Shown: positions 55,781-64,000 of the stretch, piece after piece | Layout of the letters: each line of letters begins with the position of its first letter | Numbering within the stretch: the stretch's first letter is position 1 | Source of the DNA: Pyrus communis | Lineage: Eukaryota; Streptophyta; Magnoliopsida; Rosales; Rosaceae | Length of the DNA: 64,000 bases | Direction: 5' to 3' | NCBI RefSeq assembly: GCF_963583255.1 | Contig: NC_084804.1 | Span: 20,838,061-20,902,060, forward strand | The notes under the pieces: model-generated | Databases searched by the model: none | The model's input: only the letters and a program-made list of their open reading frames with translations | Told to the model about the DNA's origin: nothing | Made by a program: the position numbers and the translations under genes

Positions 55781-58411
55781 ATCTATATAAAAAATTCTCA
55801 AGCCCAAAAGTCAAACCCTTGGTAATTACCTCACCTCATCCATTTAACTCTGGCCGTGGATTCACATTGCAATTTTTATCCCTCTCTCTCCTTTCTTCTT
55901 TCCTCATTTATCTTTATGCATTATGTACTCTTTAATTTTGTTTTAGGATGTGCACTTTGGTCTTGATTTGAGGTTTTCTATCTTTTGATTTATATTTATA
56001 TATAAACTTTCTAACTTTCTATCACAAATATCGTAAATCTAGTAGTAGAAACTCAAATTTGCTTAAATTTGTGGTTCAAATATGTGTTTGGTATTGGAAG
56101 TAGAAGATTAAAAAAATATATATATAATTTTGGTTAGAACTATAAACCGGCATAAACCGAACCGAAACTAGCGTAAACTGAACCATACGATTTTGGTAGT
56201 AAATTTAAGCGGAACCACACCAAATGGAACTGTTAGTATTTTCCAGTTCTGATTCCAATTTGAGGGTGGAGCTGGGTCGGATCGAACCATGCCCACCCCT
56301 ATATGTAATGCCTAAATATCTCAAAGCTAAGAGTTCTCACCAATTTGTTGGAGTACTACTTATGAAGTTCTAGCAATTGGGCAATATCTACGTTATATGA
56401 CGTACATTGCCTAGATTGTCAAGTAAAAGATGTGGCTTTCGCGTTTTAAATTTTCTAGGTTGGGTAATTAAAATTTAATTTTAAAACCTATTTAGTTCAT
56501 AAACAAACTCATGGATGTCCAGGATTATTTCTGTGACTTGTAATTCTCTCATGAGATTTGAATCATGACACTAGCCCTGTCCCAATGAAAGGAGGTGTGC
56601 ACCAACATTTTCTTTTTCTTTTGGATGGACTCTGCTAGTTGGTGTTCCGAGCCAATGGTTACTTGACAACTGAATTTATTTATTTTTATTTTTTTTTTAC
56701 TTCATTCTCTTAAATGCTGAAACGTCACTCCGAAAACGTAAAAATAAACAGAGTTAACACGTTTGTGAATAACCTTTCAATTCCGTATGTTGTCAAGTCA
56801 GCCATCTACTTTGCTTTCCGATGAACGTCTTCTTTGTCACTGAAAAAAAGAGGGGGAAAAGCTGATCTGTTTCATTTGAGTATCGTATAGTTGTTTGGGA
56901 CATTCAATGGTCTCTCCTTCGTTGTACGGATATACTCAAGTCTTGGTCCCTCTTATTTTCTAGAAAGATCTGCAGGAAATTTACGATTATCTCCGGTGAT
57001 GCTTCCTGCCCAACTCTGGTTGTTTCTCCTCCTCCATCTTGTCTGTATTGTAGGTTTCTTTTGGAATTGGAATGGCTTTGTCTCTTGATTTGTTAGCTTT
57101 TATTTTCTTGGTTTTACACCAAAAAAATAAAATAATAAAGAGGTGCTTTGCCGATTTTAACCACAAATCCCAGGCAAACAAGAACACTTTAATTATAGGT
57201 ATGGGTAATCGGACAATGAAGAAGAAGATCTGAAAAAGTTCAACTCCGTTTAGCTTTTTTCGCCTTGGGACAAACGTTTCAGCATTTAAGAGTTTGTTGG
57301 GTGAAGAGTATTAGATACATGTATTTTTTCTTGGCATTCCACTTTTAAAGTCACCTATTGCAGGCACCATAAGAACCTGTTAAATTGTTTAGGTTGTTTT
57401 TTTATTGCAATCCTTGAGGCTATAGTAGAGCTTGCAAGTCGTCTATTTTGTCATGTTGCATGCACACATAAAATATATGTAAATTGCATGCTATTTATGT
57501 TTTTTATGCAAAGACATTATATTTTGAGATCACAACTTTCATTAACTGAAACTTTGAAATCCGTCCTTTTGGTTGCACACGGATTGTTGATATAAAGTAA
57601 ATAGAATGTAAATGCAAACTGAAATACTTATTTTACCATGTCGGTTCAGCTATCTATTTAGTTTTTGAATTATTTGGAGATAGATAAGTTGATTTGTGGT
57701 TTTGTGGGATTTGCTAAAGTAAAAAGTGTATTTTCTAGATTGATGTAATAATGCGATTGTGTTGCTGTTGCCTTTTAAGTATGATTCATTGCTAGGTGTT
57801 GTTATCCAGATTTTGTGCATCTTTTTGTAGAAATGAATCATATCTGTTGTGGATTGCGGTTTCAAAGCCCACAGTAGAGCGGGGGCAGTTTTTCCAGTAC
57901 CATTTATATCTATGAAGTTCAATTTCTCCCAAATGAGGAATTGAATTCCAAAATTTGTGTGGGTTCCACTAAATTTTTATTTTATTTCCCAATATTTAGT
58001 AAACATTGGAGTACTCTGTAATCAGAATTCAATTTCTCTTTTTTATTCCGATCATGGTTTTTGACTTCTTATATGCAAATGATCTATTCATTCTTCGATG
58101 AAAGCATGCTATTTTTATTGTACAAATTTTATAACAAAAATTGTTCGTTCTCTTTATTATCAGCTAACGATTATTTTTAGAAAAATCTATCAAATTTGGA
58201 TACCGTTTAGTCATTTGTATAAATCACAAAATAACTATGCATCATGGGAATGGATTCTAATTATGACTTTTGTCCCGTGAGATGTCACGTTGTTTTTTTT
58301 TAAAATAAGAATAAAATAGGGGAGGAACATCAGAGTCTAAATACCCCATTATAACACCAAATACATCAAATATAAAAGCATATTAATTTCCCATGTGCTT
58401 TTAGTTTAATG
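55781..58411. other. Intergenic spacer with a possible hAT remnant
   Basis: No host gene is supported. About 56120-56301 has repeated CCGAACCG/AAACCG phrases and ends CATGCCCACCCCTA, like the terminus of hAT-derived elements that begin (C)TAGGGGTGGGCA; its other end is not clear. 56890-57090 is T-rich and resembles the end of a LINE but without a clear domain. The rest is AT-rich. Confidence 0.4.
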
Positions 58412-58716
58412 GCGGATGTCACATCTTGGCCCGAGTCCCCACCACATTCCGGGTTCGACTCCACCATAGCACGATATTGTCCGCTTTAGGCCCCGACCAT
58501 GCCCTCATGGTTTTGTTTCTGGAAACTCACACGAGAACTTCCCAGTAGGTCACCCATCATGGGATTGCTCTCGGGAGAACTCACTTAACTTTGGAGTTCC
58601 GATGGAACCTGAAGCTAGTGAGCTCCCAAAAGGCCTCGTGCTAGGTAGAGATGAGAATATACATATAAGGCTTACAGGATCCTCACCCCTGGGCGATGTG
58701 AGATGTTACAGCGGAG
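58412..58716 (-). mobile_element. Cassandra solo LTR with 5S rRNA-like core
   Basis: LTR 58417-58711 (295 bp), TGTCACATC to GATGTTACA, with GCGGA at 58412-58416 and 58712-58716. At about 58529-58610 the plus strand is the reverse complement of plant 5S rRNA: ACTTCCCAGTAGGTCACCC, then CTCTCGGGAGAACTC, then CTTAACTTTGGAGTTCCGATG. Cassandra TRIM elements are the known LTR elements carrying such a 5S-derived pol III promoter region; sense is the minus strand. It is solo (no second LTR). Confidence 0.93.
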
Positions 58717-59075
58717 GCGAAAGCAGTGAGGGCGCCGTTGTTGGCTTGGGTTGATATGGAATTTGATGTAGTTCATCTTGAATCAAATTCTAAAAGATCT
58801 TGTGGATATGATTAATGGCAAGGTTCAACCAAATGTTGAAATTAAAGCTCTTCTTCTTGATATCCAATATGTGAAGCAGTGGCTAAGGTCAGTGGATTTT
58901 ATTTTTGTTCCTTGTATCTATAATACGGTAGCACATCTAGGGGCCTTTTTCGCCTTATATGAGGGGGACCTTTATGTTTGGGATTGTTTTGAGTTAAAGT
59001 GGTTGTTCAATACTTTGGCTTCTGATGTAAACCTTTCAATTTGAATATAATGAAATTCTTATCTTTGGAAGAAAA
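58712..59075 (+). pseudogene. LINE RNase H (RVT_3) remnant
   Basis: After the Cassandra LTR the frame reads AEAKAVRAPLLAWVD, VVHLESNSKRLVDMINGK, then the AWLRSVDFIFVP..YNTVAHL-type region, to a stop at 59042. This is the conserved RNase H fold at the end of plant LINE ORF2 and related sequences (the usual pattern is E....AL, ESDS..VV..IN, N.VAHLLA). Upstream sequence lies beyond the Cassandra LTR, but the frame is lost there. A degenerate A-rich tail follows near 59065. Confidence 0.8.
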
Positions 59076-59089
59076 AGAGAGGGGAGAAT

Positions 59090-59375
59090 AGACTCGTTGC
59101 ATAAGTGAAGCCCATTAATAGAATGTCCTAAATCAGTAATAACATCTGCGAGGAAGTTTGTCTATACGTAGACATGTTGGCAATAAATTGAATAATATCT
59201 TTGAGCCAAAAATATTATGTCTCCAATAATAGTCTTCAACCTCTAGGAAAGAGAACACCAACCATTGATAATATTGATGATAAGCTTCGAGTCTCCTTCA
59301 ATAAGTACGTCTTTGAAGTTCGCAGCATCGCAGCCTTAGCAATCAAAATATGATGTTGAAGAATAGCTATTTTCA
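59090..59375 (-). pseudogene. Second LINE RNase H remnant, opposite strand
   Basis: The minus strand reads KDVLIEGDSKLIINIINGW (about 59335-59275) followed after a stop by RLKTIIGDIIFLAQRYYSI and TNFLADVITDLGHSING to about 59095. This is the same RVT_3 fold as in 58712-59075 but a different copy, lying tail to tail with it. Stops and frameshifts make it a pseudogene. Confidence 0.7.
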
Positions 59376-59679
59376 TGTAAGGAGTCAAATGTTATCAATC
59401 AATGGATACAAATGCCAATAAGATACGCACAAGTATTGTTGAAAGATGGTATCTTTTTTTAGGCTCACGTATTTTAATTATACCAAGTTTTCCGTACAAC
59501 ACTTTGTATGTAGCATGAACTATCCGTATTTTCCCTTTTTGTGTATTGTCGTTTATGCATTAGTAGGTACTTCTTTGTCCAATATTGAAAGAAGTTCCAA
59601 ATTTGAATCTCCGACTATGCACTAGAGCTAGTTGGTAATTAAATGTATGAGCGTTGGCCATAAAACAAATGCCCTTTGA

Positions 59680-61315
59680 AATCTTTGTAGGTTAATTGTG
59701 ATGTGAAATATTCTAACACTCAAATTAAAACCCTATGATTATAGTAAATGAAAGTAGGGATCGTTTTAGGCTGGGGACACTTAAAAACATAAATTTGGAC
59801 AGATTCTAACTAAAAGACACAACCAAGTAAAGGGGGATTGGATTTTGGACGAAATTAAGGTAAAAACAAACAGATTTAAAGACTTAAATAACTTTAGACG
59901 AAATTAGGGAAAACTATGGGTGATAAGCTAGCTAGAGGGTCCTTCTCCACACATGACACACTTGCATACAAATTGATTTCCAGTTGCTTTTCCAATAAAC
60001 CATGAACCTCAACACCCCAGCTTAACCGTGAACAGCACTAATTAACCCTCATATTTTCCTTAAGTTATTGAATTGGATGGAATACGCATCGTCAACCAAA
60101 TTATTCTTCAATAGTTCCCTACATAAACAACATAATAGAGATACAATCAAAGATCATTAAGCTTTGTGAAAATCATAAGCATTGATAATGCATTTGTAAC
60201 TATGAACAGCATGATACTCCAGCCAGGAATTTACTTAACACGATTGTGACTAGCAACCTCCACTACTTATGAATATAAGTTCATAATGATTAGGTGAAAC
60301 TCCCTTATATTCTAGCATCAAATTCATGCATGCAAACTAAGCAAGCCCTCTTAATCAACACACAAGAATAAGTTCTTAATCAAACAATTAAGTAAATTGT
60401 ATTCACAATTTATGAAATTACAACAGAAAGTAATCAATTCATATTGCAAATATAATCATGGTTTCAAAGTCTCCTCTAGCTCAAACAAGTTTGGCTCCTC
60501 ATGTTCGCAAAACAAAGATAATTAAACTTAAACATTAAAAACAAAGATAGAATACACCTAGAAACACTCCAGGTGGCTCCTCTTTCCTTCCTCGCTGCGC
60601 ACAATGGGGATTTGTGTGAATTTAGGCTCTTGAGGTGTGGTGTGAAATTGTGGTAGAGGGTGGTGGTTTATGAGTGTTGCGGCATCATGTATTTATAGGG
60701 TGAAGGGAAGGCACGAAATTGGGCTGAAAAGGAGAGGAATTAGGACTCCAAATCACTAAAGAACAAGGACACTTTTAATCAGATTCCAAGGAGGACAAGG
60801 AATGGTCCTTAGGGCAGATTGTAGAACTTCTAGAAAGGTTACATGTGACATAAACTTAGGGCATGAAAATAGGGCTTCTAGAACCTGATATTTAGGTGAT
60901 TTAATGTGAAAATGAGTCCTCTTTGAAGCTGGAATTAAGGTAGGAAAAGATTATGATAGGATAAGATAAGATAAGGTTGGATAAAGTTTGGATAAGATAA
61001 GGTAATTTGGATAATATTCCTTCTTTGTATCTAATTCCTTATCTTCCAAGTCTTCAATTTAATTATTTTAGATGTTAATCACATTCCTAGCCTCTCTTGA
61101 TCTTCAAATTCGTCCATCCACCTTGCTCCATGCATGTGCAATCCATTCCAAGCCCAAAACTGCTCCAAATAGCATCAAATTGCACTTTCTTGCCAACTTT
61201 GTCATTTAAACCTACAAACACACGAAAATAGCTTAAAACACTATAATAAATAGAAAACTAACTTACTAAATGTAAAGAAACAAGCTAACAAAGTCGCATA
61301 AATATGCTCCTATCA
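59680..61315 (-). mobile_element. TGATA-family LTR, diverged copy C
   Basis: On the minus strand it starts TGATAGGAGCATATTTATG (61315), continues with the ...TTAGTAAGTTAG..., TTTCGTGTGTTTGTAGG pattern seen at the start of copies A and B, and ends near 59690 with the GATCCCTACTTTCATTTACTATAA segment matching GACCCTTATTTTCATATGCTACAA in A and B. It is clearly older or from another subfamily. No duplication was found, and the 3' end is approximate. Confidence 0.7.
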
Positions 61316-61431
61316 AATTGTTAATTACAAAAAGGTGGATGAAATGCTTTTATATTAGGGGTTTTCTAGCTTCAACTTTGTCCTCCCATTCAAAATCCCT
61401 ACGATAACAGCCCACTAAAAAGCCATACTTA
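61316..61431. other. Short spacer
   Basis: No recognisable feature. Confidence 0.5.
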
Positions 61432-61489
61432 AGAGTTAAGGCTATTGTTCTTCCAAAAAAAAAAAAAAAAAATAGAGTTAAGGCTATTG
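61432..61489. mobile_element. 26-bp retro-insertion scar with 16-bp duplication
   Basis: AGAGTTAAGGCTATTG occurs at 61432-61447 and again at 61474-61489. Between them is TTCTTCC followed by about 18 A and a T. A target duplication with a poly(A)-only insert is the mark of a LINE-machinery insertion truncated almost completely at its 5' end. Confidence 0.85.
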
Positions 61490-62107
61490 CGTTTTCTCAA
61501 CACGCTTCAATTTAAAATTAAACATTTAAAAAGTGTTTGATAAAATTAAAATATACTGATTATTTTAAAAGCAAAAGCCTCCAAATTAACAATAGTTTGG
61601 AGGTTGTTTTTAAAACTACTTTAATAAAAAGTTGAGTTGCGCCTTTAAAAATATTTTTAATTTCTGTTATAATCTCATTAATTTTAAATAATGACATTAT
61701 TTATCATTCCAGACAATGTTTTTACACTTCTTTTCATACTCACAGCACTTCAACTGCTTTATTTTGCTACTGATTATTCTCAAAGCACGACAGAAACAAT
61801 TTATTAAAAGAACACAACAATCCCACACTAGTGAAATTAATGGATTATAGAGAGCAGCAACAAGCAACCGACTCGTTCTGAGATTAAATAAGAGCTTAGT
61901 TTCCCATTTGTTTTGACTTGGTTCCATAATTTATATACAACAATCATCCAAAGTACTGAAAAAAAGAATTGAATTCCAAGTAAAAATATCTATAAATCTA
62001 TTACAATGAACACGAAACCATTTCTTCCTTGCGACATATGCATATTTTCTTGGGAGCAAACTCGGTTCACCTTCTTCCTTGAACACCCAATTTGACTGTT
62101 TGGATCC
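61490..62107. other. Downstream region of the protease gene
   Basis: AT-rich sequence; the 3' untranslated region of the minus-strand RD21-like gene should occupy the last few hundred bases before 62108. No further gene is seen. Confidence 0.5.

Positions 62108-64000
<1,893 letters not shown>

Noticed and set aside
58520..58620. A 5S rRNA gene
   Set aside because: The 5S similarity is partial, lies in a 295-bp LTR with its own target duplication, and has the structure of Cassandra.
59921..59930. TGATAAGC at 59921 as the end of LTR copy C
   Set aside because: Similarity to the family continues to the left to about 59690, so this is an internal chance match.

Overview
This window is nuclear DNA from a flowering plant, most likely a woody eudicot of the Rosaceae (apple/pear group). 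The reasons are AT-rich spacers, spliced genes with GT-AG introns, a plant-type PTEN2 phosphatase, an RD21-type granulin cysteine protease, a Cassandra LTR and dense small inverted-repeat transposons. The family assignment is inference from repeat style, not from a search. Only three host genes are supported, all on the minus strand. They are a C2-domain protein with a proline-rich tail (28993-31572, 7 coding exons, 273 aa), a PTEN2-type phosphoinositide/dual-specificity phosphatase (42071-47498, 12 coding exons, 612 aa), and the 3' part of an RD21A-like protease (62108 to the window edge). Exon borders were worked out by hand and the reading frame closes in all three. There is no sign that the three genes act together. 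They are islands separated by transposable elements. Layout: 1-7.1 kb holds a broken Ty1/copia element split by a MITE, then degraded CACTA transposons. 7.2-14.7 kb is a minus-strand Ty3/gypsy-like element with gag but no recognisable pol, and a 1.76-kb solo LTR sits inside its gag. 16.0-18.5 kb is a 2.47-kb solo LTR. 18.8-26.4 kb is a nest of LTR, Harbinger-like, hAT-like and Mutator-like MITEs. 26.5-28.1 kb is a second copy of the solo LTR at 10.4 kb. 32.9-35.4 kb is a non-autonomous CACTA element. 35.8-39.1 kb is a non-coding LTR pair (LARD-like) whose first LTR carries a solo LTR of another family. 40.2-41.7 kb has a LINE 3' end and two SINEs. 49.1-51.5 kb is a minus-strand LTR of a chromovirus-like element. 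53.1-55.8 kb is the 3' half of another copia element. 58.4-61.5 kb has a Cassandra solo LTR inserted in a LINE remnant, a second LINE remnant facing it, a third LTR of the 10.4-kb family and a 26-bp retro-insertion scar. The strongest observations are the insertions whose target-site duplications are read directly: TTA in a copia reverse transcriptase, TGTAC in a gag, GGAAA, AACCT in an LTR, GCGGA in a LINE, and 7- to 11-bp duplications around MITEs. They let the order of insertion be deduced. No unknown biological system was found; the window is best read as a transposon-nesting record around three ordinary plant genes.
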